From Dysgonomonas sp047972895 (GTDB lineage: Bacteria > Bacteroidota > Bacteroidia > Bacteroidales > Dysgonomonadaceae), in NCBI GenBank assembly GCA_047972895.1, contig JBKEBA010000023.1:1-64000 (forward strand): a stretch of DNA of 64,000 nucleotides. Direction: 5' to 3'. A model generated the notes under the pieces. That model was not told where the DNA came from. It saw nothing but the letters and a program-made list of their open reading frames with translations, and did not search any database. Positions 8,495-18,589 of this stretch are shown here, in pieces. Both the position numbers and the translations under genes were made by a program. The number at the start of each line of letters is the position of its first letter. Position 1 is the stretch's first letter.

Positions 8495-11400
8495 TTAAAT
8501 AAGGTTTGCCCCTAAAAACTTACGGATAAGTCCTGCATCTTCACCCCTTCGTGCAACATAAGAATCCAATTGATCTTCGAGAATATTTCCAATATTAAAA
8601 TATTTAGATTGAGGATGCGATATGATAATACCACTAACTGAAGCATTCGGAAGCATTACGCCGTTTTCGGTCAGTTCAACTCCAATCTCATTTGATTGAA
8701 GTAAATCATTGTTCAACAAGAAATTGATAGACTGATCAGGAATGGACGGATAACCCACAGCAGGGCGTATGCCTTGATATTTTAAAGTAAACATTTCGTT
8801 TACTGTTATATCTTCATCTGGGGCAAAAGCCCAATATTCTTTTCTTATTTTAGCATGCAGCCATTCTGTAGTAGCCTCAGCTAAACGATCTAACACAGAT
8901 TTTAGGAGTAATACTTTATATTCATCTCCTTCTTGCTCATACTTATTCATCAACTCATCGGCTCCCACTCCTGCCGTAACAGTAAAACCTCCAACATAAT
9001 CTTTCTTACCGGAAGACTTAGGAGCTACAAAATCACAAAGAGAGAGGTATTCTCCCCTATCATTTTTCTTTTGTTGACGAAGCATCGGGAAACCAATATC
9101 ATTTATATACAAGCACTCATTTTCACTGTATGCTTCAAATACACCAAATACAGCATTTATATATCCTGCTTTATCAAATACCAGCTGATTGAGTAGTGTA
9201 CTTGCATCTTTATACAACTGCATTCCTTCTTCTGCTTTCTCTCGTTCTTGTTCAGGAAATGAGCTTAACCATGTAGCCTTACATGACGGACAATCATCAA
9301 TATTCTGAACCGAGGCATAACGCGCAGACAGATTCCAAGAATGGAAAAAGAATTTCCAATCTATATATGGTATTATTTCTTCAACAGGTATATGCTTTAA
9401 CATCTGCCGTCCTTCTACTTTAGGTTCTGGAGTTGAATAATCTGTCCAATTTACCTTCATCCCTTTATCAAGTACTTCTGACAATGGTAATAACTCAGCT
9501 TTCTTATCTCCGGCATTGTCTCTCAATGAAGAGTACTCCTGCTTGACTTCTTTTATATAATCAGACTTTGTATTCGGATTTATCAGTTTGCCCACAGCAG
9601 AAGGCGCTTGCGAAGCATCTTTTACATAAACTACAGAACCGTTGTTATACTTAGGATCTATTTTGATAGCTGTATGTAATTTTGAGGTAGTAGCTCCACC
9701 AATCATTAGCGGAATGGTAAAACCGGCTTTTTCCATCTCATGGGCGACAATACTCATTTCTTCGAGCGATGGAGTGATAAGACCGCTCAAACAAAGTATA
9801 TCTGGTTGTTCTTCTTTTACCTTTTGAATTATTACTTCGGGAGGAGTCATTACACCAAGGTCTATAACTTCATAGTTATTACAAGCTAAAATAATAGATA
9901 CTATATTTTTACCTATATCATGTACATCACCCTTTACTGTTGCAATAACAAGCTTTCCGGCTTTATTGCTACCGCCTGATGATGCCTTTTGAGCTTCTAA
10001 AGTCGGTTGTAAAATAGCTACAGCACGTTTCATGGTACGAGCAGTTTTCACGACCTGAGGTAAAAACATTTTTCCCGATCCAAACAAATCTCCGACCTTA
10101 TTCATACCATCCATCAACGGTTTGTCTATAATATCTACCGCTTTAGGATATATCTGTAACGCTTCGGCTAAATCTTCTTCGAGGTAATCGCTTATTCCTT
10201 TTATTAGAGAATATTGAAGACGATCTTCTAATGAATATGAACGCCATTCTTCAACTTTTTGCTCAGTAGCTCCAGTTTTCTCATTCTTACTTTTCTCTGC
10301 ATACTCTATTAATTCATCAGTAGCTTCAGGTCGTCGATTGAAAATAACATCTTCTATCAAATTTCGAAGATCAAGAGGTATATCGTCATATACAACAGAT
10401 TGCCCGGGATTTACAATTCCCATATCCATCCCGCGCTGTATAGCATAGTATAAGAATACAGCATGCATAGCCTCCCGTATATAATCATTGCCTCGGAATG
10501 AGAAAGATAGATTACTGACACCTCCACTGATTTTAGCATGAGGCAAGTTTTTCTTAATCCATGTTATCGTTTCCAGAAAATCGACTGCATAATTACGATG
10601 TTCTTCTATACCTGTAGCTATCGCTAAAATATTGGGGTCGAATATTATATCTAATGGACTGAAGCCATCATTAACCAATAATTTATAGGCTCTTTCGCAT
10701 ATTTCGATTCGTCGGGGGTATGTATCAGCTTGACCTGTTTCGTCAAAAGCCATAACAATGACAGCTGCTCCATATTGACGGATAAGACGAGCCTGACGCA
10801 GAAAATCTTCTTCTCCTCCTTTCAAAGAAATAGAGTTGAGGATAGGCTTTCCTTGCACGCATTTTAGCCCTGCTTCCAATACTTCCCACTTAGATGAGTC
10901 TATCATTACAGGAATACGCGACACATCAGGGTCGGATGCCATCAGATTGAGAAATGTTGTCATTTCCTTCACTCCATCAAGCAAACCTTCATCCATATTG
11001 ACATCGAGTACCTGTGCTCCATCTTCTACTTGCTTATGAGCTATGGTCAGCGCTTCTTCATACTTCTGTTCCTTTATCAATCTTAAGAACTTACGAGAAC
11101 CCGCCACATTCAGACGTTCACCTATATTTATAAAGTTAATTTCAGGTTTAGCTTCTAATAACTCTAAACCTGAAAGCCACATATATTTAGGCTTCTCTGC
11201 GGGTTTATGAGGAGTAGCATTTTTAACCAAATCAACATATTTTGCAATATGAGCCGGAGTTGTTCCACAACAACCACCTAGGATATTTACTAATCCTTCA
11301 TCGACAAAATCTTTTATCTGACCAGCCATTATTTCCGGCGTTTCATCATATTCTCCAAACTGATTCGGCAATCCAGCGTTAGGATATGCAGAAACATAAC

Positions 11401-12187
11401 TTGGAGCAAGACGTCCCAGCTCTTTCAGGAAGGGCTTCATATCTGAAGCACCGAACGAACAGTTTAAACCGACAGATAAGAAATCGATATGACTTACAGA
11501 AGCCAAGAATGCCCCGATAGTCTGCCCCGATAATGTTCGCCCTCCTTTATCCGAAAGGGTAACCGAAATCATTATTGGAGTGTGTATATTCCGCTCTTTT
11601 CTTACATCTTCTGCGGCAAATAAAGCCGCTTTTGCATTCAATGTATCGAAGATTGTTTCGATGAGTAATAAATCTACCCCTCCATCAATAAGCCCTTCTA
11701 TTTGGTCTTTATACGCAAAATACAGATCATCGAATGTTATTGCCCGAAAGATAGGATTCTCTACCTTAGGACTCATCGATGCCGTTTTGTTAGTAGGCCC
11801 TATAGACCCCGCTACAAAACGAGGCTTCTCAGGATTCTGCTTTGTATAATCATCCGCAGCCTTGCGAGCTATCTTTGCGGCTTCGGTATTTATCTCTTTT
11901 GCCAGATATGCCATCCCATAGTCTTCCATCGATATGGATGTAGCATTAAAACTATTCGTTTCTATAATGTCAGCTCCTGCATCCAAATATTCGCGATGAA
12001 TAGCATCTATAACATCTGGACGTGTAAGACAAAGTAAATCGTTATTACCCTTAAGAAGGATGGCAGAATCTTTAAAACGTTCACCACGAAATTCTTCTTC
12101 AGTGAGTTTATAACGTTGTATTAAAGAACCCATTGCTCCATCGAGAATAAGGATTCTATTCTTTAATATATCTTGTATTTTTTGCAT
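8495..12187 (-). CDS. metH: Cobalamin-dependent methionine synthase
   Basis: This full-length 1230-residue MetH transfers the methyl group of methyltetrahydrofolate to homocysteine through methylcobalamin. All four modules are present: the homocysteine domain with zinc ligands Cys243 (GLNCSFGA) and Cys306-Cys307 (GGCCGTTP), the pterin-binding barrel (about 350-610), the B12 cap and B12 domain with cobalt ligand His756 in GDVHDIGKN, and the AdoMet reactivation domain (about 900-1230). The broken DUF6056 gene lies only 4 nt upstream, so metH depends on a promoter further up or inside that gene. No cobalamin riboswitch is seen between smpB and metH. Confidence 0.97.
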   Translation of the reverse strand: MQKIQDILKNRILILDGAMGSLIQRYKLTEEEFRGERFKDSAILLKGNNDLLCLTRPDVIDAIHREYLDAGADIIETNSFNATSISMEDYGMAYLAKEINTEAAKIARKAADDYTKQNPEKPRFVAGSIGPTNKTASMSPKVENPIFRAITFDDLYFAYKDQIEGLIDGGVDLLLIETIFDTLNAKAALFAAEDVRKERNIHTPIMISVTLSDKGGRTLSGQTIGAFLASVSHIDFLSVGLNCSFGASDMKPFLKELGRLAPSYVSAYPNAGLPNQFGEYDETPEIMAGQIKDFVDEGLVNILGGCCGTTPAHIAKYVDLVKNATPHKPAEKPKYMWLSGLELLEAKPEINFINIGERLNVAGSRKFLRLIKEQKYEEALTIAHKQVEDGAQVLDVNMDEGLLDGVKEMTTFLNLMASDPDVSRIPVMIDSSKWEVLEAGLKCVQGKPILNSISLKGGEEDFLRQARLIRQYGAAVIVMAFDETGQADTYPRRIEICERAYKLLVNDGFSPLDIIFDPNILAIATGIEEHRNYAVDFLETITWIKKNLPHAKISGGVSNLSFSFRGNDYIREAMHAVFLYYAIQRGMDMGIVNPGQSVVYDDIPLDLRNLIEDVIFNRRPEATDELIEYAEKSKNEKTGATEQKVEEWRSYSLEDRLQYSLIKGISDYLEEDLAEALQIYPKAVDIIDKPLMDGMNKVGDLFGSGKMFLPQVVKTARTMKRAVAILQPTLEAQKASSGGSNKAGKLVIATVKGDVHDIGKNIVSIILACNNYEVIDLGVMTPPEVIIQKVKEEQPDILCLSGLITPSLEEMSIVAHEMEKAGFTIPLMIGGATTSKLHTAIKIDPKYNNGSVVYVKDASQAPSAVGKLINPNTKSDYIKEVKQEYSSLRDNAGDKKAELLPLSEVLDKGMKVNWTDYSTPEPKVEGRQMLKHIPVEEIIPYIDWKFFFHSWNLSARYASVQNIDDCPSCKATWLSSFPEQEREKAEEGMQLYKDASTLLNQLVFDKAGYINAVFGVFEAYSENECLYINDIGFPMLRQQKKNDRGEYLSLCDFVAPKSSGKKDYVGGFTVTAGVGADELMNKYEQEGDEYKVLLLKSVLDRLAEATTEWLHAKIRKEYWAFAPDEDITVNEMFTLKYQGIRPAVGYPSIPDQSINFLLNNDLLQSNEIGVELTENGVMLPNASVSGIIISHPQSKYFNIGNILEDQLDSYVARRGEDAGLIRKFLGANLI

Positions 12188-12191
12188 TTTA

Positions 12192-13118
12192 TTATTCTTT
12201 GTTTATAACTTTAATCGAATGAAGTCCATGAAACTTAGCATATGCCCTATTAATTAATGCTGTCGAATCAGAAGACAAATCTTCAAAACCATATTTTTCA
12301 TGAAATCCTATTCGTCCTTCAAGGGTTATATCTTTAATTCCTTTTGCTTTTTGCTCTTCTATAATTATTTCTCGAAGCTTAAATGTGTTTGATATTAAAA
12401 GAATAGGCTTGTATTTATTAACAACATCAAAAGTATAAAGACTAATCAGGATTATAATAAAACCAATATTCAAAATTCGTTTCCATATAGAGTCCATTTC
12501 TATCTCAGAATATACTATCGCTATTGCTATTATAATCAAAGCAACAGTACTGAACATAGTTCGAAGAGGAAAACTAGGAGATAATATCATAATGAAAAAT
12601 GAGATATGAGCTGCAAATAAAAAAAATATTGAAGCAATTATTTTTTTATTTAGCTGAATCTCTTTATTGCGATTGAACCTATACATAAAATACATGGCAA
12701 AATAAAGAAGCAGCAAAGGAAAAATATAGAATAGATATTTTTTTAATAGGCCTACTATTCTCTCTCTTACTATGGTTATAAAAGCAGTATCCATTTCTGT
12801 ATTAATCTCAAATTGCATTCTTAAATAATTGCCAGGAGCTAATATCAGGATTATATAGCCTAAACAAAATCCTATAAACCCAGCAAGCATCCATTTAGAC
12901 AGAGCTCTTCTTTTATATAAATAAATAATTAAGAAACATATTATCAAAATAATAGATGGAACTAAATTTTCCAGTGTCCATCCAGATAAGACGCCTAATA
13001 TAAAAAAAATTACTTGCTTCCAATATGCATCATTCCTCTTCGTTTGCTCTAAAAAACTGTTATAATAAGGATATATAAAGAGAAAAACAATTAAAGTACC
13101 CCCATAAATAATTGGCAC
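12192..13118 (-). pseudogene. DUF6056-type membrane protein, C-terminal fragment (frameshifted)
   Basis: This 308-codon frame starts at an accidental GTG inside the frameshift region and carries the later membrane segments of a polytopic protein, including WTLENLVPSIILIICF and IILAPGNYLRMQ. Its first sensible residues (GTLIVFLFIYPYYN) continue exactly where the upstream fragment leaves NYLWG. The joining point is a run of five G's at 13099-13103 (minus strand), and four G's would restore one frame of about 460 residues. The family is of unknown function, possibly glycosyltransferase-like. It ends 4 nt before metH. Confidence 0.75.
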
Positions 13119-13569
13119 TTCCTGTTATCCAAAACACATTACTAACTAATTGTGGCATACAGAGCCAAGAGAGACAAGCAACAAGAATGAATACGCCAAT
13201 ACTCCTATCCTTATCCGAATTACTTATCCGATAGATAATATATATGAATCCGATATATGCAATGCTATTAAAAAAATCAGCCAGTGTCGGATTAATCCAG
13301 AGTAAAATTTGATCAATAAAATGTACAACACTACGCCCACCCCATGAATAATAATGATTGTATTGACTTTCAAAAATATCCGATAAGTCCGAAATAGATA
13401 CCAGCGAATGACTCAAGTCTAAAAAAGAGTTTTCAAACCTAAAACTATAGATCCAGTCATCAGAATATAAAGGATAAAGAGTATTGAAAACATATATAAT
13501 AACAAATATAGTCAGAGCAATAAGAGTTAGCAATATCTTACTTTTCAATATATTTTGAAGAATATTCAT
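13060..13569 (-). pseudogene. DUF6056-type membrane protein, N-terminal fragment (frameshifted)
   Basis: This frame of 169 codons starts with an uncleaved N-terminal membrane segment, then LYPLYSDDWIYSFRF, GGRSVVHFIDQILLWINPT and VFWITGSANYLWG. That order (DDW, then GGR, then TGSxNYLWG) is typical of the DUF6056 family. After LWG the reading runs into twelve foreign residues and a stop because of the G5 run at 13099-13103. The gene stands between smpB and metH and is visibly richer in A+T than either. It could be a real pseudogene, a phase-variable gene or a sequencing slip. Confidence 0.75.
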
Positions 13570-13695
13570 CTCTAAAAACCTTCTTTATTTTATTGATTTT
13601 ATCATATAACACTTGATACAATATCTTCAAATATCTATATCCAAATTTTGATATTGAGCATTAATAAACACCTAAAAAAGAAACAATCTGATACA

Positions 13696-14169
13696 TTATC
13701 CCTTCATAGCCCTATCCATTGCTCTCTTATCATCTTTCTCCCGAAGTGATTGACGCTTATCATATTGCTTCTTACCTTTCGCAACGGCAATATTTACTTT
13801 AGCTAGCCCTCTTTCGTTTAGAAAAATACGTGTAGGGACTATTGTATAACCCGTCTCTTTAACTAAGCGTTGCATTTTTTTCAGCTCTTTCTTGCTCAGA
13901 AGCAGTTTACGATCCCGGCAAGCCGCATGATTATTGTATGAGCCATAGAAATATTCTGCTATATACATATTGCGAACCCACAGCTCATTTTTCTCAAAAA
14001 TACAGTATGTATCGACAAGGCTTGCCTTACCAAGACGTATTGATTTTATCTCAGTACCAGTAAGTACTATTCCCGCCGTATATGTTTCGATAAATTCATA
14101 ATCGAAACTAGCACGCTTATTCTTTATATTGATATTGGACTGATTCACTGCTAATAGATATTTAGACAT
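13696..14169 (-). CDS. smpB: SsrA-binding protein SmpB
   Basis: This 157-residue partner of tmRNA acts in rescue of stalled ribosomes. The OB-fold core is clear: NKRASFDYEFIETYTAGIVL, TGTEIKSIRLGKASLVDTY and GLAKVNIAVAKGKKQYDKR. It ends in the basic tail REKDDKRAMDRAMKG that enters the ribosomal A site. The length is normal. It has its own promoter box (14188-14195), and 126 nt without a clear terminator separate it from the DUF6056 fragments. Confidence 0.97.
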   Translation of the reverse strand: MSKYLLAVNQSNINIKNKRASFDYEFIETYTAGIVLTGTEIKSIRLGKASLVDTYCIFEKNELWVRNMYIAEYFYGSYNNHAACRDRKLLLSKKELKKMQRLVKETGYTIVPTRIFLNERGLAKVNIAVAKGKKQYDKRQSLREKDDKRAMDRAMKG

Positions 14170-14187
14170 TCTAATCTAACAAATTCA

Positions 14188-14195
14188 CAAAAATA
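14188..14195 (-). promoter_or_regulatory. -7 box of smpB
   Basis: TATTTTTG on the minus strand matches TAnnTTTG, 18 nt before the smpB ATG. Confidence 0.5.
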
Positions 14196-14239
14196 AGCAT
14201 TTTACGAGAATTTTTGACGAAAATAAGAACATATCAAGT

Positions 14240-14282
14240 CGACAAAATAAATAAGAGACGATTTTTTCAAATCGCCTCTTAT
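14240..14282 (-). terminator. Terminator of der
   Basis: A 14-bp stem with one G-U pair (ATAAGAGGCGATTT / AAATCGTCTCTTAT on the minus strand, 4-nt loop) is followed by TTATTTT, just after the der stop codon. Confidence 0.85.
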
Positions 14283-14300
14283 ATTTATATCAAAAGAGTA

Positions 14301-15614
14301 TCATTTTTCTCTGATAATAATATTTATCGGAGTACCGGACAAATCCCAATTATCTCTGATACGATTTTCTAAGAAACGTTTATAAGGATCCTTTATCCAT
14401 TGTGGCAGATTACAGAAAAACACAAACGATGGCACTTGCGTATTAGGTAACTGTGTTATATATTTTATCTTAACATACTTACCCTTATTTGATGGAGGAG
14501 GAGTATGCTCTATTATAGGAAGCATTACCTCATTCAACTTGTGAGTAGGTATCTTAGTCTTTCTTCGTTCATAAACCTCTTTTGCTGTTTCCAGCACTTT
14601 CAAAATTCGCTGTTTAGTAAGCGCAGAAGCAAAAATAATAGGAAAATCAGTAAATGGAGCCAATCGGTTACGAATAGCATTTTCGAAAGTTTTAATAACC
14701 ACTTGCTCTTTATTTTCGACCAAATCCCATTTATTTACACAAACGACAAGGCCTTTCCTGTTTTTCTGGATCAATGAGAAGATATTTAAGTCCTGACTTT
14801 CTATCCCTTGTGTGGCATCGAGCATAAGAACACAAACATCCGAATTCTCAATGGCTTTAATAGAACGTATAACAGAATAATATTCTAAATCTTCTACGAC
14901 CTTCCCCTTCTTCCTGATCCCCGCAGTATCGACCAAGTAAAAGTCCATACTAAACTTATCGAACCGCGTATATATAGAATCACGAGTTGTACCAGCTATA
15001 TTGGTTACAATATTTCTCTCTTCCCCTATCAGTGCATTCACAAAAGAAGATTTACCTGCATTAGGGCGTCCCACGATAGCTATACGCGGAATTTCTTCTA
15101 ATGGTTCATCTTCGCTTTTCTTTGTAAATTTTGTTAGAATAAGATCTAACAAGTCACCCGTACCCGAACCGTTGATAGCCGATATATTTACCGGATCACC
15201 TAATCCTAAAGCATAAAACTCAGCTGATTGGTGATGCAAATTAAAATTATCCGCTTTGTTTGATATTAGAACAACAGGCTTCTTCGAACGGCGCAACATA
15301 TTTGCCACACTCGTGTCGAAGTCTGTCAATCCATTCATAACATCTACCACAAAAAGCAGTACATCAGCTTCTTCTATTGCAATTGTTACCTGCTTATTTA
15401 TCTCGCTTTCAAAAATATCTTCCGAATTGACAACCCATCCTCCTGTATCTACAAGAGAAAATTCTTGTCCGCCCCATTCTACTTTACCATACTGGCGGTC
15501 GCGGGTTGTTCCTGAAGTTTCATCTACAATAGCTTGCCGGCTCTCGGTCAAACGATTGAAAAGTGTTGATTTTCCTACATTAGGACGACCGACTATTGCT
15601 ACTAAATTTCCCAT
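14301..15614 (-). CDS. der: Ribosome biogenesis GTPase Der (EngA)
   Basis: This essential GTPase of 437 residues helps mature the 50S subunit. It has the two tandem G domains that define the family. The first has P-loop GRPNVGKST (residues 9-17) and DTGGW; the second has GRPNAGKSS (about residue 181) with DTAGIRKKGKV. NKAD and NKWD base-recognition motifs are present. A KH-like C-terminal domain follows (about 355-437). It has its own promoter box and terminator and so is a single-gene unit. Confidence 0.98.
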   Translation of the reverse strand: MGNLVAIVGRPNVGKSTLFNRLTESRQAIVDETSGTTRDRQYGKVEWGGQEFSLVDTGGWVVNSEDIFESEINKQVTIAIEEADVLLFVVDVMNGLTDFDTSVANMLRRSKKPVVLISNKADNFNLHHQSAEFYALGLGDPVNISAINGSGTGDLLDLILTKFTKKSEDEPLEEIPRIAIVGRPNAGKSSFVNALIGEERNIVTNIAGTTRDSIYTRFDKFSMDFYLVDTAGIRKKGKVVEDLEYYSVIRSIKAIENSDVCVLMLDATQGIESQDLNIFSLIQKNRKGLVVCVNKWDLVENKEQVVIKTFENAIRNRLAPFTDFPIIFASALTKQRILKVLETAKEVYERRKTKIPTHKLNEVMLPIIEHTPPPSNKGKYVKIKYITQLPNTQVPSFVFFCNLPQWIKDPYKRFLENRIRDNWDLSGTPINIIIREK

Positions 15615-15640
15615 AAAATATATATTCTCTAAATTCGATG

Positions 15641-15648
15641 CAAAGTTA
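15641..15648 (-). promoter_or_regulatory. -7 box of der
   Basis: TAACTTTG on the minus strand matches TAnnTTTG, 26 nt before the der ATG. Confidence 0.6.
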
Positions 15649-15682
15649 CGTATTTTTATCTAAATCAGCATTAAAATAGAAA

Positions 15683-15702
15683 AGCCCTCTTTATGGAGGG
15701 CT
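15683..15702 (-). terminator. Terminator after the lipoprotein pair
   Basis: On the minus strand AGCCCTC / GAGGGCT closes a 6-nt loop and is followed by TTTCTATTTT. It ends the fucosidase-lipoprotein operon. Confidence 0.85.
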
Positions 15703-15724
15703 CTTATTTTATCTAAATTATTCT

Positions 15725-16291
15725 TTATCTAAAAGCTGATTTTCTGGTACACCAAATTAAGGTGTCTCCTTCCGACTTCATATTCGTAATGGTTACGAAT
15801 GGCGATTCGGCCGCAGCGTTATCTTTATCAATATTTTTTTGAGGTAATGCTGAAATATTATTAAAGACTTCGTCACCCGGCTGTTTATAAGCTATGTAGT
15901 GCTGACGAATATCTAATGCATCATGATTACCATCTCCAAAATATACAGGAACTTCTGCTTTATAAATATATAAAGAATTGTCTTCGAACTTATATATGCT
16001 TTTTTCAGGAGCACTACCTGATTGTTCTATGATTATATGGTTATTGATAAAAGAAATCGTGGTATTTGTATAGTTTTCGAAAACTGTAGCAGGAAAAATT
16101 TTATCAATTCTACCTTTAATAGAATCTGCATGAACTTCCACACCACCTGATTCAGAACCGACATACAAGACGTATGATTCGTAACCAGAGCTAGTTTCAA
16201 CATAGCGCAATCCACCACTATTATCATCTCCACCACAAGAAGTAAATATCACAACGACAAGAAGTAAAGTATATATATATTTGGGATTCAT
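15725..16291 (-). CDS. Lipoprotein of unknown function, paralogue of its neighbour
   Basis: I chose ATG 16291 over the ATG at 16306 because it gives a clean lipoprotein signal (MNPKYIYTLLLVVVIFTSC) with a GGDDNSGG tether; the protein is then 188 residues. No known enzyme motif is seen. Its middle part (SGGVEVHADSIKG, then YKFEDNSLYIYKAE) matches the layout of the upstream lipoprotein (SGGAVEVQFNTLKK, then YKYTEDSLYIYVRD), so the two are probably a tandem duplication. It is the last gene of an operon led by the broken fucosidase. Confidence 0.78.
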   Translation of the reverse strand: MNPKYIYTLLLVVVIFTSCGGDDNSGGLRYVETSSGYESYVLYVGSESGGVEVHADSIKGRIDKIFPATVFENYTNTTISFINNHIIIEQSGSAPEKSIYKFEDNSLYIYKAEVPVYFGDGNHDALDIRQHYIAYKQPGDEVFNNISALPQKNIDKDNAAAESPFVTITNMKSEGDTLIWCTRKSAFR

Positions 16292-16308
16292 TACAGTAAT
16301 TATCATAG

Positions 16309-16887
16309 TTAATTAAACAGATACTTTACGTTACACAAGATAATAGTATCCTTTGGATTGGTCATTTCTTGTAGACTGTTGTATCTCGAAAGGGTTAATA
16401 TCTTTTCCAAAGTTATATTCTCATCTAAAGAACGAAGTGTATCTTTCGTCTCAGAATATGGATATCTGCATAAACCTTTCTGTCTATAGAAATTATTATT
16501 AGCATCAACCAATGCTACAAACTTTAAAGTATCTACTTTTTTAATAGTATCACGAACATAAATATATAAACTATCCTCTGTATATTTATAAGTTGATATC
16601 GTTTGTTTATCCCCCTCCAAATATCTCAATTTGTCTCCATTAAACTGTATTGAATTATTCTTGTATTCATCTGCTTGATATATACTCTTCAGATACTTAT
16701 TAACCAGCTCTTTTTTCTTCAAAGTATTAAATTGAACTTCTACAGCTCCGCCCGAAGCACCTCTATACATCGTGAAATCGGATATGTCTATATACATCCT
16801 CATCAATTCTTTATTATCTTCATCATCGCTACCACATCCTACCATAATAACAAGTAGAAGCAGTATCGGATATATTATTTTCTTCAT
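16309..16887 (-). CDS. Lipoprotein of unknown function, paralogue of its neighbour
   Basis: I chose ATG 16887, which gives the lipoprotein signal MKKIIYPILLLLVIMVGC and a GSDDEDN tether; the protein is then 192 residues. The ATG at 16941 would put 18 unlikely residues in front and overlap the fucosidase gene. It shares the SGGxVEV and Y(K/T)xxxDSLYIY motifs with the lipoprotein downstream, which starts 17 nt after its stop. No function is recognised. It lies 40 nt after the fucosidase gene and is likely co-transcribed. Confidence 0.78.
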   Translation of the reverse strand: MKKIIYPILLLLVIMVGCGSDDEDNKELMRMYIDISDFTMYRGASGGAVEVQFNTLKKKELVNKYLKSIYQADEYKNNSIQFNGDKLRYLEGDKQTISTYKYTEDSLYIYVRDTIKKVDTLKFVALVDANNNFYRQKGLCRYPYSETKDTLRSLDENITLEKILTLSRYNSLQEMTNPKDTIILCNVKYLFN

Positions 16888-16927
16888 CGGTATATTTTTT
16901 CTACGGTAAAGATACATAAAATTCGTT

Positions 16928-18589
16928 TTACCTTGTAACAACGCTTAATTCTGCCACAGTATATTTATCCTTTTTAGTAGTTAACTCTTTTGGAACTATT
17001 TTTATATATCGTCCTTTTACAGCATTGGGAAAGGCTATATCCTGCCTTACAGGATTATTTCGGATATTATTGAAATCAGTATTAAACCCATCTTTTTCCC
17101 AATTTTGCCCATCATCACTAATAAATACCTTACATTTAGCAATATTCGAAGCCTCCATATTCGGAACAGGAGTATATGAGAGCCCTTTCAATGTAAATAC
17201 CTCTCCTAGATCGATAATTAATGGTTCTTTCGCTCCCACTTCAATATAAGTACGGTTATTATCATCGGCTATTTTTGATATATCAATTTCTTTTGGTGAT
17301 ATTATTTTCCATTTCTCAGAAGCAATGTCATACGTTCTCGTTACAACATTGCTTTTCTTATTTCCATCCTCTATAGTCGAAATCGCTTTTACAATCCCCC
17401 CATCTTTAAATAAAAATTCACCATTATACTTATTTTCAGGTGAAACAACAGGCTCATCACCATTCGTAGTATAATATATAATAGGATCTGAACTTTGGCT
17501 CTTTATTGTCACTATACCAGATTTGCTCCGCTCAACAAGAGGCACTGTCAAGAATTCCTGCCCTAAGAAAGCAGCGATCTTACTAATTACAGGGCAAGCT
17601 AAAGCGTCAAATTCAATCTTAATCTTAGAAGTTGTCGCAACAGGAAAACGCAAGATACGTTTATAACCAATTGTTGTAGCCTCAGCTAATTCTATCCAAT
17701 CTTTTTTATTACTATCCCACCATTTTACGGTAAAAGAAGAAACTCGTTGACCTAATGGAATGTATTCTTGTAACAATAAACGATTGAAACGTTTCTCTTC
17801 TTTAAGGTCGATTTCAATTGAAGCTGTTAGCACATTATCTTCAGCGGCCCAAAAAGTATTATAGTTATCATCCTGCATATTAGATGCGCCATAGGAATAA
17901 CCTCTTACACTACTTGCCTGTATATATCCGTCTTTTATCAAATCTTTCTTGAAGTCATTATTTATAGCATCACGAAACTCCATCAATCTGATAGAATCGT
18001 TCGGATGTATCTTCCCTCGGCGGTCTGGCGGTACATTCAATAATAAATTAGAGTTACGACCAACAGAAGTATAGTATATATCCATCAGGTTTTCAACCGA
18101 TTTCACTTTATCATCGGTAGATGGGCTATAAAACCATCCAGGACGTATAGAAACGTCAGTTTCGGCAGGCACCCATGCTTTTCCACCCACCTCTCCAGAA
18201 TTTAGAATATCTGTTGAGGGTGCTCCATGTCCGGGCTCAAATCCTTCAATATTCATAGTTGACCAGTTTGTCGCTCCCGCTACACCGCGTTCATTGCCCA
18301 TCCAACGGCAACCAGGACCTACATCGCTAAAGATAATGGCTTGCGGTTGATCCTTATATACTGCTTTATGGAATAAACCCCAGTCGTAAACTTGTTTTTT
18401 ACCATGACCTCCATTTGCACCATCAAACCATTGCTCAAAAACTTCTCCATAACTCGAAAGAACCTCATCTAGTGTATTCGCAAATATCTGATTATATTCA
18501 GGTGTCCCATAAGCCGGATGGTTCTGATCCCAAGGTGAAAGATATACACCAAATTTCAGGCCATATTCTTTACAGGCTTCTGACACTTC
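16928..18589 (-). pseudogene. GH29 alpha-L-fucosidase, part downstream of an in-frame TAG
   Basis: The reading frame continues in phase after a TAG at 18590-18592. This part holds the catalytic core (YGLKFGVYLSPWDQNHPAYG, EQWFDGANGG) with the expected nucleophile, Asp185 of the read-through protein. It then has RPGWFYSPSTDDKVKS and NLLLNVPPDRRGKI. Next come an F5/8 type C (CBM32-like) domain, a short Ig-like/chitobiase-type domain with YYTTNGDEPV, and a second F5/8-type domain at the end. A GTG at 18584-18586 could start a cytosolic fragment without signal peptide, but this is unlikely to be an active secreted enzyme. Confidence 0.8.
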
